Assembly: GCA_026707545.1 (NCBI GenBank)
Contig: JAPOWR010000001.1
Coordinates: forward strand, 1,455,778 to 1,519,777
DNA length: 64,000 nt
Source of the DNA: Acidobacteriota bacterium
Lineage (GTDB): Bacteria; Acidobacteriota; Thermoanaerobaculia; Multivoradales; Multivoraceae
Direction of reading: 5' to 3'
The notes under the pieces were generated by a model, which saw nothing but the letters and a program-made list of their open reading frames with translations, searched no databases and was not told the DNA's origin. Both the position numbers and the translations under genes were made by a program. Positions 34,781 to 43,384 of this stretch are shown here, piece after piece (positions within the stretch are counted from its first letter, which is position 1; every line of letters begins with the position of its first letter).

Positions 34781-35542
34781 CTAGCCGCTGTCCTGGCGGT
34801 CGTAGATCCGCTTGTAGGAAGCGGTGCCCCCGTCGCCGCCGAACTGGAGCTGGGTCAGGACGACCAACTGGTCCTTCTTGTTGACGCTGTACTCCTGGAT
34901 CTGGAGGGCCTCCCCGCGTCCACGGTTCCTGGTCACCAGCTTCTTCTTCTTCCAGAAGGCCTGAATCTCACGCCCCTGACCAACCTCGTACCACTCACGA
35001 TCCGTCCGCAGGACGAGGGCCAGCCCCCGCGAGTCCGTGATCCGAAGTCCGCCCTCCAGCATGTCGATGGCCAGAACCTCCGCGCCGGCGCTCATGCCAC
35101 GGGCCATCTGAGGCCCGCCGCCACCGGGGCCACCTCCGGCTCCTCCGGCACCAGCAGCGCCGCCGCCACCACCGGCGGCACCGCCGGCACCGCCACGGCC
35201 ACCGCCGGCACCGCCACGGCCACCACCGGCTCCGCCACGACCGACAGTAGCTTCGCCGCCAGAACCACCCCGGCCACCGCCGCCAAGGCTGGTCCCGCCG
35301 CCGCGGCCGCGGAAGCCGCCATCGACGGCCGCACCCCGCGACCTCGCGAACCGCTGCATCATCTGCTGCGGATTGTCACTCGCCTCCTCGTTGAGGACCC
35401 ACTCCCCACTCAAGTCCGCCCCCGGCTGCACCGCCTCCACCGGCTCTCCGACCCCAAGGGACACCACAGCGGCGAGGGCGACAACAGCCCCCCACCACCC
35501 GATAGCCCCTAGAGACGAACGAAACGATCGCAACTTGTTCAT
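34781..35542 (-). CDS. Secreted glycine-rich protein of unknown function
   Basis: 253 residues, ATG at 35542. A signal peptide ends near residue 37. Residues about 44-60 'LSGEWVLNEEASDNPQQMM' open a domain typical of small secreted lipocalin-like proteins. Residues about 70-145 are almost wholly Gly/Ala/Arg, built in part from a 21-bp repeat; the last 100 residues ('LRITDSRGLALVLRTDREWYEVGQGREIQAFWKKKKLVTRN', 'YSVNKKDQLVVLTQLQF') form a beta-rich domain resuming the N-terminal fold. The Gly tract is therefore an insertion between halves of one domain. Role unknown; it is convergent to ACAD. Confidence 0.75.
   Translation of the reverse strand: MNKLRSFRSSLGAIGWWGAVVALAAVVSLGVGEPVEAVQPGADLSGEWVLNEEASDNPQQMMQRFARSRGAAVDGGFRGRGGGTSLGGGGRGGSGGEATVGRGGAGGGRGGAGGGRGGAGGAAGGGGGAAGAGGAGGGPGGGGPQMARGMSAGAEVLAIDMLEGGLRITDSRGLALVLRTDREWYEVGQGREIQAFWKKKKLVTRNRGRGEALQIQEYSVNKKDQLVVLTQLQFGGDGGTASYKRIYDRQDSG
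35180..35242. repeat. 21-bp tandem repeat coding a Gly-rich block
   Basis: Two perfect copies of CCGCCGGCACCGCCACGGCC+A at 35180-35200 and 35201-35221 and a degenerate third at 35222-35242. On the minus strand each codes for seven residues of the G-R-G-G-A-G-G type. Multiple of three, so copy-number change keeps frame. Confidence 0.8.
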
Positions 35543-35788
35543 CGTTGTGTCTCCCTACGTCTTCAGTTCCCTCACAAGCCTACAGCCTACCCAAGACCAT
35601 TTAGGAGCGCCGCCAACGCCCTGCCGACGCCGTCCAGTCCGCATCCAGACAGAGGTCGCTGCGAGGCTCTGGGCGTCAGCTCTCCTCAGCACCGACTTCC
35701 AGCCCTCCGGCCCCAGGACGGGCGGGTGCGTCCGCAAAGACCCTCCCCTCCGGCCGCAGGAGCGGACGGGTGAGCCCGAAGAATCCAG
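35543..35788. other. 246-base intergenic region between the Gly-rich gene and trkA
   Basis: The longest gap in the window, with both flanking genes on the minus strand, so it must hold the leader and promoter of the Gly-rich gene and the 3' end of trkA. I see no convincing -35/-10 pair, RNA fold or coding frame. The only motif is the palindrome CCAGCTAGCTGG at 35785-35796, which includes the trkA stop codon. Confidence 0.5.
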
Positions 35789-37171
35789 CTAGCTGGCGAC
35801 CTCGCTTTCGCTGCCCGGAAACAGCAGCCGGGCCATCTGGGTCTGGGAGCGGTGCACGAACAGAATGACCTGGTCGTCGGCCCGCAGCATGTTGCTGCGC
35901 TCGGGCATGAACACGCGGTCACCTCGCACGACCGCTCCGACGATCAGGCCCCGTGGAGCCTGAAGGTCGGCGAGCGTGGCGCCGGCCGCCGGGCTGGCCT
36001 CGTGGATCACGCGCTGCACGACCTGCAGGGCGCCGTCCGCCAGGTTGACCAGGTTCGCCTTGTAGCCGTTGGCGACGAAGTTGCGGACATGGTCGATCGC
36101 CAGGGAGTGAGGCGACACGAGCTCGACTTCGCCGACCCGCTGCCACAGCCGGCTGGTCGTGTGGTGGATCAGGGCCACGACCTGCCCCACGCCCAGCTCC
36201 TGGGCGATCAACCCCGCGACCACGTTGCTGTCGTCGTGGCTTGTGGCCGCGATGAGCACATCGGCCCGGCCCAGCCCCTCGCTCTCCATCGTCGCGGCGT
36301 CGATCGGATCCGCGTGGAGCACCTCGACATCGGGAAACGACTGCGCCAGGTACTCCGCCCGCCGGCGGTCGCGCTCGATCCAGCGCAGCCGCTTCACCTG
36401 GTTGCGCAGCGCCCTGACGACCGCCACGGCGGCCGGACTGCCGCCGGCGATGGCGACGGTACGGGGCTCCTGCAGTTGGGAGGCGAACAGCTCCTCCACC
36501 TCGTGGGTCGTCTGGGTACGGCACAGGACCATCGCCAGTCCACCCGGGGCGGCACGCAGGTTCGGACCCGGGATCGAGAGTTCGTGCTCCGCGTCGAAGT
36601 AGCCGACGATCCGGGCGCCCTCCGGCAGCGGTACCTTGCTCATCGGCACGCGGGCGACCGTGCTGTCCTCCTGGACCTGGATCGTGCGCAGTTCGAAGCG
36701 TCCCTTGGCCAGGTAGTCGACTTCGTGGGTGTGATGGCCAAGCACCACATTCAGGATGGCGTTCGTCGCCAGACTCTGCGGGGAGAGCAGGAGGTCGGCG
36801 CCGAACAGGCGTTCGTATGAGCGCCGGTAGGTCGTCAGATCCTCGGACGTGTCGATCCTCACGACGCAACGCTTCGCGCCCAGGTTGCGGGCGATCACCG
36901 ACGCGACCAGGTTCGCTTCCTCGGACGAGGAAGCCGCGATGAAGAGGTCCGCCTCGCCTACCCGAGCCCGCTCCAGGACGGCCTGGTGGGCGCCGTTGCC
37001 GACAACGAAGGCGGCGTCGAGTTCCTCCTCGATCCGGTGTCCCTTGTTCGGGTCGGTGTCGATGAGCGTCAGGCTCCGACCGTCCCGGCCGAAGGCCTCG
37101 GCGATGTGGAAACCCATGTCGCCGATCCCCATGACGCAGTAGTGGCCTTCCGCGCTCACCACGTCGAGCAT
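35789..37171 (-). CDS. trkA: Trk potassium uptake regulator TrkA
   Basis: 460 residues, ATG at 37171. Cytoplasmic NAD(H)-binding gating subunit of the TrkH/KtrB potassium channel. Duplicated RCK architecture: first Rossmann 'YCVMGIGDMGFHIAEAFGRDGRSLTLID', RCK-C near 145-220 ('YLAKGRFELRTIQVQED', 'GARIVGYFDAEHELSIPGPNLR'), second Rossmann 'RTVAIAGGSPAAVAVVRALRNQVKRLRWIERD', and a last RCK-C ('LQAPRGLIVGAVVRGDRVFMPERSNMLRADDQVILFV'). The first G-x-G-x-x-G is intact; the second is altered (A-G-G-S-P-A). No trkH lies in the window. Confidence 0.93.
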   Translation of the reverse strand: MLDVVSAEGHYCVMGIGDMGFHIAEAFGRDGRSLTLIDTDPNKGHRIEEELDAAFVVGNGAHQAVLERARVGEADLFIAASSSEEANLVASVIARNLGAKRCVVRIDTSEDLTTYRRSYERLFGADLLLSPQSLATNAILNVVLGHHTHEVDYLAKGRFELRTIQVQEDSTVARVPMSKVPLPEGARIVGYFDAEHELSIPGPNLRAAPGGLAMVLCRTQTTHEVEELFASQLQEPRTVAIAGGSPAAVAVVRALRNQVKRLRWIERDRRRAEYLAQSFPDVEVLHADPIDAATMESEGLGRADVLIAATSHDDSNVVAGLIAQELGVGQVVALIHHTTSRLWQRVGEVELVSPHSLAIDHVRNFVANGYKANLVNLADGALQVVQRVIHEASPAAGATLADLQAPRGLIVGAVVRGDRVFMPERSNMLRADDQVILFVHRSQTQMARLLFPGSESEVAS

Positions 37172-37301
37172 AAGACACCATTACGTTCGCGAGTCTTCGA
37201 GCGCACGGATGGCGGAGCACGGATCTTCCGCGAAAAGCGGTCTGCTACGGTTCCCGCTTCCGCCCGCACGGACACCCGCCCCGCCAAGATCGAGTGACGG
37301 T

Positions 37302-37721
37302 ATGAGCGCATTGAAGACGCAGTTGAACGACGCCAACGTGGAGGAGTTCCTGGCGGCCGTCGAGAACGATCGCCGGCGCGAGGACAGCTTCACTGTCCTT
37401 GAGCTGATGAAGCGGGTCACCGGCGAGAAGCCCCGGATGTGGGGCACGTCGATCGTCGGTTTCGGCAGCTACCACTACCGGTACGCGAGCGGCAGGGAAG
37501 GCGACTGGCCACGCATCGGCTTCTCGCCCCGAAAACAGAGCCTGACGATCTACGTCATGCCCGGGTTCTCGAACTACGACGACCTGCTGTCACGACTCGG
37601 CAAGCACAGGACCGGCAAGTCCTGCCTCTACGTCAACAAGCTCGCCGACGTCGACATGGACGTGCTGGAGCAACTGATGCGCAGTTCCCTCGACGCGATG
37701 CGCGAGATGTATCCGGACTGA
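37302..37721 (+). CDS. DUF1801 family protein
   Basis: 139 residues from ATG 37302; upstream in-frame codons are Arg/Pro-rich and atypical. YdhG/DUF1801 pattern: 'RREDSFTVLELMKRVTGEKPRMWGTSIVGFGSYHYRYASGREGDWPRIGFSPRKQSLTIYVMPGF' and 'SCLYVNKLADVDMDVLEQLM'. Fold resembles the IscU-like/frataxin-like SufE-free group; function unknown. Twelve bases before the enoyl-CoA hydratase start. Confidence 0.9.
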   Translation: MSALKTQLNDANVEEFLAAVENDRRREDSFTVLELMKRVTGEKPRMWGTSIVGFGSYHYRYASGREGDWPRIGFSPRKQSLTIYVMPGFSNYDDLLSRLGKHRTGKSCLYVNKLADVDMDVLEQLMRSSLDAMREMYPD

Positions 37722-37732
37722 GAGAGGAGAAC

Positions 37733-38530
37733 ATGAGCTACGAACGGATCCTGTTCGAACAGGACGGCAGTCTCGCCACGATCACGCTGAACCACCCGGA
37801 AGTGCTGAACGCCACCGACGCCCGGATGGTCGGCGAACTCAGCGACGCCGTCCTGCGCATCCGCGATCCGGAGAGCGGCGTGCGCGCCCTGCTGCTCACC
37901 GGCGCGGGCCGCGCTTTCTGTTCAGGCGCCAACCTCTCGGGCCGCGGCGGGCCGGCCGAAGGTGCCGTCAACCCCACTGCCCGCGAGAACCTGCGCAACA
38001 ACTACCACCCGCTTCTGCTTTCTCTCCGCGACCTGAACATGCCGATCGTCACTGCGGTGCATGGCGCGGCCGCCGGCGTCGGCATGAGCTTCGCGCTGAT
38101 CGGCGACCTGGTCTGCGCCTCGAAGCAGGCCTTCTTCCTGCAGGCGTTCGCCCGGATCGGACTGGTCCCGGACGGCGGCGCCACGTTCATGCTGCCGCGC
38201 TTGATCGGCTGGGGGCGCGCGGTCGAACTGTCCATGCTCGCCGAGCGTCTGCCGGCCGACAAGGCGTTCGAGTGGGGTCTCGTCAACCGGCTGTACGACG
38301 ACCAGGAGTCGCTGATGGAGGGGGCCACGGAACTCGCCCAACGACTGGCGAACGGACCGCGCTCACTGGCGATGATCCGCAAGGCGTACTGGGCGACCTG
38401 GCAGAACGTCTACGAGCAGCAACTCGACCTGGAGGCGCGCCTCCAGGCTGAAGCGGGCGCGACGGAAGATTCTCGCGAAGGAGTTCTCGCGTTCCTCGAG
38501 AAGCGACCCGCGCAGTTCAAGGGCCGATGA
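37733..38530 (+). CDS. Enoyl-CoA hydratase/isomerase
   Basis: 265 residues, ATG with AGAGGAG 5 bases upstream. Crotonase fold: 'LATITLNHPEVLNATDARMV', oxyanion 'LTGAGRAFCSGANLSG', 'AVHGAAAGVGMSFALIGDLVCASKQAFFLQAFARIGLVPDGGATFMLPRLIGWGRAVEL'. Here the first catalytic Glu position is Ala/Gly-rich and the second is Asp in 'VPDGG', suggesting isomerase rather than hydratase activity. Its stop overlaps the start of the PQQ dehydrogenase (ATGA), an odd pairing. Confidence 0.93.
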   Translation: MSYERILFEQDGSLATITLNHPEVLNATDARMVGELSDAVLRIRDPESGVRALLLTGAGRAFCSGANLSGRGGPAEGAVNPTARENLRNNYHPLLLSLRDLNMPIVTAVHGAAAGVGMSFALIGDLVCASKQAFFLQAFARIGLVPDGGATFMLPRLIGWGRAVELSMLAERLPADKAFEWGLVNRLYDDQESLMEGATELAQRLANGPRSLAMIRKAYWATWQNVYEQQLDLEARLQAEAGATEDSREGVLAFLEKRPAQFKGR

Positions 38531-40491
38531 CCGCAACGCACGCACGCACGGCCCTCGTCGCAATCCTCGTGAGCGGAGCGGCCGTGGCGGCCCAGGAGAC
38601 GATCGAGTGGCGCCACTACGCCGCTGACCGCGCCAGCACGAAGTACTCGCCGGCGGACCGGATCGACGCCTCGAACGTCTCGGAGCTCGACGTCGCCTGG
38701 CGCTGGGTCACTCCTGACGGCCGCGTCGAAACGAGGACCCTGACCGGTGACCTCAAGGGCACGCCGCTGATGGTGAACGACACGCTCTACGCCGTGTCGG
38801 CCATGAACCTCGTGAGCGCGGTCGACCCGACGACCGGCGAAGAACTCTGGACCTACGATCCGAAGGCCTATGAGCGCGGGATTCCGACTCACGGCGGCTT
38901 CACCCAGCGCGGCATCGAGTACTGGGAGCACCGGGGCATGCAGCGAATCGTGCTGGTCACCGGCACCCATCAACTCGTGTCCCTGGACGCGAAGACGGGC
39001 AAGCCCGACCTGGAGTTCGGCGAAGCCGGAATGGTCGACATGCGCGGCGACATCGGGCGACCGGACCAGATGCGCGAGACCGGCGCGAACTCGCCCGGCA
39101 TCGTCTGCGGCGACACGGTCCTCATGGGCATGACGATCATGGACTTCTCCCTGACCCAGGAGATGCCGGCCGGCCACATCCGCGGCTACGACATCCGCAC
39201 CGGCCGGAAGAAGTGGGTCTTCCACACCGTGCCCCAGGGCGAGGAGCCCGGCGCCGAGACCTGGCACGACGAATCCTGGCGCTACTCGGGCAACACCAAC
39301 GTCTGGTCGTGGATGAGTTGCGACGACGAGACCGGATGGGTCTACTTCGGCACCGGCACGCCGACCAGCGACTACTACGGCGGCCACCGCCACGGCGACA
39401 ACCTCTACGCCGAGAGCCTGGTCGCCATCGACACCGCGACCGGCGAGAAGAAGTGGCACTTCCAGGCAGTCCGGCACGGTCTCTGGGACTACGACTTCCC
39501 GTGCGCTCCGATCCTGCTCGACATCGAGGTCGACGGCAAGCGGATCGAAGCGGTAGCCCAGGTCAGCAAGCAGGCCTTCACGTACGTCTTCGACCGCAAG
39601 ACCGGCGAACCGGTGTGGCCGATCGAGGAGCGCAAGGTCCCCGAGAGCCTCGTTCCCGGGGAATGGACCGCGGGTACGCAGCCCTTCCCAACCAGGCCGC
39701 CGCCGTTCGACCGCCAGGGCCTGCGCGAAAGCGACCTGATCGACTTCACACTGGAGCTGAACGCCAAGGCGCTCGAGATCTACCGGAAGACCCTCCTGGG
39801 AGGCCCAATGTTCACGCCGCCGACCCTGGCCGGCGAGAACCGGAGGGTGATGGCGCAACTCCCCGGCCAGGCCGGTGGCGCGAACTGGGGCGGTGCCGCC
39901 GTCGATCCGGACAGCGGCGTCCTGTTCGTGCCGTCGCAGACGCGCCTGGGCACGATGGCCCTCATTCCTCCGTCCGAGCGGCAGCCTTCCGACCGCGACT
40001 ACCTGCCGGCGTTCACGTTCCCCGCCGGCCCGGAAGGTCTGCCCCTCGTCAAACCGCCCTGGAGCCGGCTCACCGCGATCGACCTGAACCGTGGCGAGAT
40101 CGTCTGGCAGACGCCACTGGGCGACGGCCCCCGCGACCATCCGGCTCTTGCCGATCTCGACCTGGGACGGCTCGGCGCCTGGCCGCTCGCCGGTCTCACG
40201 CCAGGCTGGCCGATGGTGACCGCCACTCTTGTGTTCGTCGTCACCAGCGAACAGGTTCCCGGCACGTATCAGGAGGGGCCCGGCGGTTTCGCGTCCCGCG
40301 GCCCGTCGACCGGTTTCCTCTATGCGTTCGACAAGGCGACCGGCGAAGAGGTCTGGCGAACCGAGTTGCCCGACACGCCGGGGGGCAGCCCGATGACCTA
40401 TGTCGTCTCCGGCCGTCAGTTCATCGTCGTCCCCGTCGGCAACCGCGGCCAGGAGCACTCGCTGGTCGCGTACGCGCTGCCGACCGGATAG
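38527..40491 (+). CDS. PQQ-dependent quinoprotein dehydrogenase
   Basis: 654 residues from the ATG of a 4-base overlap with the enoyl-CoA hydratase. A signal peptide (ARTALVAILVSGAAVAAQ) directs it to the periplasm. Eight-bladed propeller of the membrane glucose dehydrogenase/quinate type: 'WRHYAADRASTKYSPADRIDASNVSELDVAWRW', 'GTPLMVNDTLYAVSAMNLVSAVDPTTGEELWTYDP', 'HFQAVRHGLWDYDFPCAPILLDIEVDGKRIEAVAQVSKQAFTYVFDRKTGEPVWPIEE'. Oxidises an alcohol or sugar and passes electrons to quinone or cytochrome. No C-terminal cytochrome domain. Substrate unknown. Confidence 0.93.
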   Translation: MTATHARTALVAILVSGAAVAAQETIEWRHYAADRASTKYSPADRIDASNVSELDVAWRWVTPDGRVETRTLTGDLKGTPLMVNDTLYAVSAMNLVSAVDPTTGEELWTYDPKAYERGIPTHGGFTQRGIEYWEHRGMQRIVLVTGTHQLVSLDAKTGKPDLEFGEAGMVDMRGDIGRPDQMRETGANSPGIVCGDTVLMGMTIMDFSLTQEMPAGHIRGYDIRTGRKKWVFHTVPQGEEPGAETWHDESWRYSGNTNVWSWMSCDDETGWVYFGTGTPTSDYYGGHRHGDNLYAESLVAIDTATGEKKWHFQAVRHGLWDYDFPCAPILLDIEVDGKRIEAVAQVSKQAFTYVFDRKTGEPVWPIEERKVPESLVPGEWTAGTQPFPTRPPPFDRQGLRESDLIDFTLELNAKALEIYRKTLLGGPMFTPPTLAGENRRVMAQLPGQAGGANWGGAAVDPDSGVLFVPSQTRLGTMALIPPSERQPSDRDYLPAFTFPAGPEGLPLVKPPWSRLTAIDLNRGEIVWQTPLGDGPRDHPALADLDLGRLGAWPLAGLTPGWPMVTATLVFVVTSEQVPGTYQEGPGGFASRGPSTGFLYAFDKATGEEVWRTELPDTPGGSPMTYVVSGRQFIVVPVGNRGQEHSLVAYALPTG

Positions 40492-40494
40492 GAG

Positions 40495-41175
40495 TCAACG
40501 CCTCTTCGAGAGCCGGGCGTCCGGCGGGTCGCTGATCCACTCCGCCCCCTGTTCCCAGCAATCGTCGAAGACCGTGTCGCGAATCGGCCGCCGGCGGAGC
40601 GGGCCGTGACGCCCCAGCGGCCGACCGATCGTGATCGTCAGCGACAGCTCCACCCCGTCCGGAATCCCGAGGATCTCACGCAGTTCGTCCGCCACCGCGT
40701 GGTGCCAGCCGCTGTAGCAGACGCCGTAGCCCAGCGCCCGCGCCATGAGGAACAGGTTCTGGCACGCCGGGAAGACGGACGCGCCCTCCGAGTGCGTCAG
40801 CGCCCGGTAGCGGACGTAGCAGGCGATGACGACGGCCGGGATCTGCTCGAAGTGATCGACGTAGTGCTGAATCGCCCGGTTGACCCTCGACTTCGGCGAG
40901 TTCGGATCGGCGGCCGAACCGCGATTCCAGCCCTCCTGCTCCGTCTTGCGGGCCCAGCCGCGGCGGAAGGACTCGCCCAGCAACCGGCGAGCCCGCCGCG
41001 CCCGGGGTCCGTCCCGGAGGACGATGAAGCGGAAGGGCTGGCGGTTCGTACCGGACGGCGCCCGGCTCGCGGCATAGAGAATCCGCGCCAGATCCTCGTC
41101 CGGGATCGGCTCGGGACTGTAGCGCCGCACGGAGCGCGCGGTGGAGAGCAGTTCGAAGAAGTCGTCGGCGTGCAT
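40495..41175 (-). CDS. Nitroreductase family protein
   Basis: 226 residues, ATG at 41175. FMN-dependent NAD(P)H oxidoreductase: 'FELLSTARSVRRYSPEPIPDEDLARILYAASRAPSGTNRQPFRFIVLRD' with the R-S-x-R FMN contact, and 'CQNLFLMARALGYGVCYSGWHHAVADELREILGIPDGVELSLTITIGRPLG'. Reduces nitro or quinone compounds, or works as a flavin-dependent dehydrogenase. Convergent to the PQQ dehydrogenase, 3 bases apart. Confidence 0.92.
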   Translation of the reverse strand: MHADDFFELLSTARSVRRYSPEPIPDEDLARILYAASRAPSGTNRQPFRFIVLRDGPRARRARRLLGESFRRGWARKTEQEGWNRGSAADPNSPKSRVNRAIQHYVDHFEQIPAVVIACYVRYRALTHSEGASVFPACQNLFLMARALGYGVCYSGWHHAVADELREILGIPDGVELSLTITIGRPLGRHGPLRRRPIRDTVFDDCWEQGAEWISDPPDARLSKRR

Positions 41176-41295
41176 GGGCCGTACGATCCCCCACGCGCGA
41201 AGTCCGCGTCAAGCGATAGGATCGCCACACTGCTCCAGTCTCCCAAGTGAAACGCCGGCCCAAGGGTACGGCGGCCGACCCCGAGGTACCAGACG

Positions 41296-42618
41296 ATGCA
41301 GAGAACCGTCCTTCGACTCCTTCCCCTGGCGATGCTCTTCGTCGCCTCGGCAGCGACCGCTCAGAGTGAACTGGACCTGCGGGTTCAGGACATGCAGGGG
41401 CAGGAACTCGGCCCCGTGAACATCACGATCACGTCGCCCGACGGCGAGGTCATCAAGGAAACCACCCGGAAGAACGGTCGCATCAAGGTCCGCCTCAAAC
41501 CGGCTGACGAACCCTACAAGCTCCTGCTTCAGAAGGAAGGCCATCCCGACCGGGAGGTCGAGTTCACGATGACCAAGGGCCGTGACACGTCGTTCGCGCC
41601 GCAGCTCTGGGACGAGGAAACGATGAAGAAGCAGAAGGCGGTCGACGCCTTCAATGAGGGGATTCGGACAATTCAGAGCGGCGATGCCACGGCCTCCCTG
41701 CCTCACTTCGAGGAGGCGGTGGAGTTCGATCCGACGATTGCCGCCGCCTATCGCCTGATCGCCGCGATCCGGTACGACCTCGGACAGAACGAAGAAGCCT
41801 TCGAACCGCTGAACAAGTACCTCGAGTTGGAGCCGCTGCCTCTCGAGTTCGCGCCAATGGCGTTCAGCGTGTTCCTTGCCGTCGGCGACGCTCGGGCGGA
41901 GGAGTACAAGACGGCCTCGGTCGATGCGGGAATGGGAGCGCAGATTGCTCCGGACGTGTTTTCCCAGGGTGTTGCGGCAGTCCGGGCAGGCGACGATGAA
42001 GGCGCCGTCACCCTCTTCACCGAGGCGGCCTCACTCGATCCCAACCTCTTCCAGGCATACCGGAACATCGGCACGATCCACTTCAACAACCAGAACTGGG
42101 AACCGGCGCTGGAAGCGTTGGGCCGCACGCTGGAACTGGATCCGGGGAACAACGAGGCGCTGCGGATGACGTTCTTCAGCTACGCGCTGCAGGGCAACCT
42201 GGAAGATTCGATCGAGGCCGGTAAGGCCTGGATCGAGGCGAACCCGACCGCGGGCCGTCAGGTGCAGCACCAGGCCGAGCAGCTCTTCAACGACGAGGTC
42301 TACGGTAATGCGAAGCTCTACGACCAGTCCCTGATCGCGTGGGACGACAACCACCCGCGCGCCCACTTCCGGCTCGGTGTGATCTACCGTCGCAGCGCCG
42401 ATTCCGGCCCGGCCAGGGAACACCTGACGAAGTACCTGGCATCGGCGCCGGAAGACGAGGACGTCAAGGACCTGGCGAGAGCGCACTACGAACTCGGGAT
42501 CCTCGCGGTGAACGCGAGCGACGCGGCCACGGCCCGCGAGCACCTGAGCAAGTCGCTCGAGCTCGATCCGGAGGGCGAGTACGCGGACGTGGCCCGCGCT
42601 GCCCTCGAGCAGTTGTAG
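41296..42618 (+). CDS. Secreted TPR-repeat protein
   Basis: 440 residues. Signal peptide to about residue 22. Residues 25-95 form a carboxypeptidase-regulatory-like beta domain ('LDLRVQDMQGQELGPVNITITSPDGEVIKETTRKNGRIKVRL'). From residue 110 on there are about six tetratricopeptide repeats, e.g. 'DAFNEGIRTIQSGDATASLPHFEEAVEFDPTIAAAYRLI' and 'AYRNIGTIHFNNQNWEPALEALGRTLELDPGN'. Scaffold for periplasmic or outer-membrane complexes. No partner is evident; converges with sdhB 6 bases on. Confidence 0.88.
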   Translation: MQRTVLRLLPLAMLFVASAATAQSELDLRVQDMQGQELGPVNITITSPDGEVIKETTRKNGRIKVRLKPADEPYKLLLQKEGHPDREVEFTMTKGRDTSFAPQLWDEETMKKQKAVDAFNEGIRTIQSGDATASLPHFEEAVEFDPTIAAAYRLIAAIRYDLGQNEEAFEPLNKYLELEPLPLEFAPMAFSVFLAVGDARAEEYKTASVDAGMGAQIAPDVFSQGVAAVRAGDDEGAVTLFTEAASLDPNLFQAYRNIGTIHFNNQNWEPALEALGRTLELDPGNNEALRMTFFSYALQGNLEDSIEAGKAWIEANPTAGRQVQHQAEQLFNDEVYGNAKLYDQSLIAWDDNHPRAHFRLGVIYRRSADSGPAREHLTKYLASAPEDEDVKDLARAHYELGILAVNASDAATAREHLSKSLELDPEGEYADVARAALEQL

Positions 42619-42624
42619 ACGGTC

Positions 42625-43383
42625 TTACGCCCGCGAACCGCCCGAGAACACCCGGAACAGCTTCTTCAGCGGGTCGTAGAACTCCGACACGACCCGCTCC
42701 TTGAGCGGAATGATCGCATTGTCGGTGATCGTGATGTGCTCGGGGCAGACCTTCGTGCAGCACTTCGTGATGTTGCAGTAGCCGATCCCCTCGTCCTGCT
42801 TCAGTGACGCGAGTCGGTCCCGCGTGTCGAGGGGATGCATCTCGAGCGCCGCGTTGTAGACGAAGAAACGGGGGCCGACGAACTCGTCGTGGAGGTGGTG
42901 GTCCCGCAGCACGTGGCAGACGTCCTGGCACAGGAAGCACTCGATGCACTTGCGGAACTCCTGGACCCGCTCCACGTCCTCCTGGTCGATCCGCCAGGTA
43001 CCGTCCTCGGCATCGGGCGGCCTGGGCTCGAAGGGCTCGATCTTCTTCTTGACCTCGTAGTTCCAGGACACGTCGCAGACGAGATCCCGGATCACCGGGA
43101 ACGCGCGCATCGGTTCGACCGTCACCGGCCGGTCCGTCGGCAGGTCGCTCATCCGCGTCATGCACATGAGACGGGGGTTGCCATTGACCTCCGCCGAGCA
43201 GGACCCGCACTTGCCTGCCTTGCAGTTCCAGCGCACGGCGAGGTCGTTCGCGGATTCGGCCTGGATCTGGTGAACCGCGTCCAGGACGACCATGCCCTCG
43301 GTGACTTCCGTCGTGTAGTCGCGGTAGCCGCCCTCGCCTTCGGCGCCGTCCTGGCGCCAGATCCTGAACTGCGTCGCGGCCAT
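42625..43383 (-). CDS. sdhB: Succinate dehydrogenase/fumarate reductase iron-sulfur subunit
   Basis: 252 residues, ATG at 43383. Carries the three clusters: [2Fe-2S] Cys in 'WNCKAGKCGSCSAEVNG', and the 4Fe/3Fe ligands in 'CIECFLCQDVCHV' and 'NITKCCTKVCPEHI'. Passes electrons from the flavin subunit to quinone. Third gene of a membrane subunit - sdhA - sdhB operon; its start is one base after the sdhA stop. Confidence 0.95.
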   Translation of the reverse strand: MAATQFRIWRQDGAEGEGGYRDYTTEVTEGMVVLDAVHQIQAESANDLAVRWNCKAGKCGSCSAEVNGNPRLMCMTRMSDLPTDRPVTVEPMRAFPVIRDLVCDVSWNYEVKKKIEPFEPRPPDAEDGTWRIDQEDVERVQEFRKCIECFLCQDVCHVLRDHHLHDEFVGPRFFVYNAALEMHPLDTRDRLASLKQDEGIGYCNITKCCTKVCPEHITITDNAIIPLKERVVSEFYDPLKKLFRVFSGGSRA

Positions 43384-43384
43384 C

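Noticed and set aside
36849..37142. Possible plus-strand gene opposite the trkA N-terminus
   Set aside because: Ser/Arg/Pro-rich, without motif, fully inside trkA; noise.
38410..40458. 682-codon minus-strand frame opposite the PQQ dehydrogenase
   Set aside because: Mirror of the real gene with no motifs; same cause. Similar shadows at 20281-22023, 958-2295 and 9907-11433 were dropped too.
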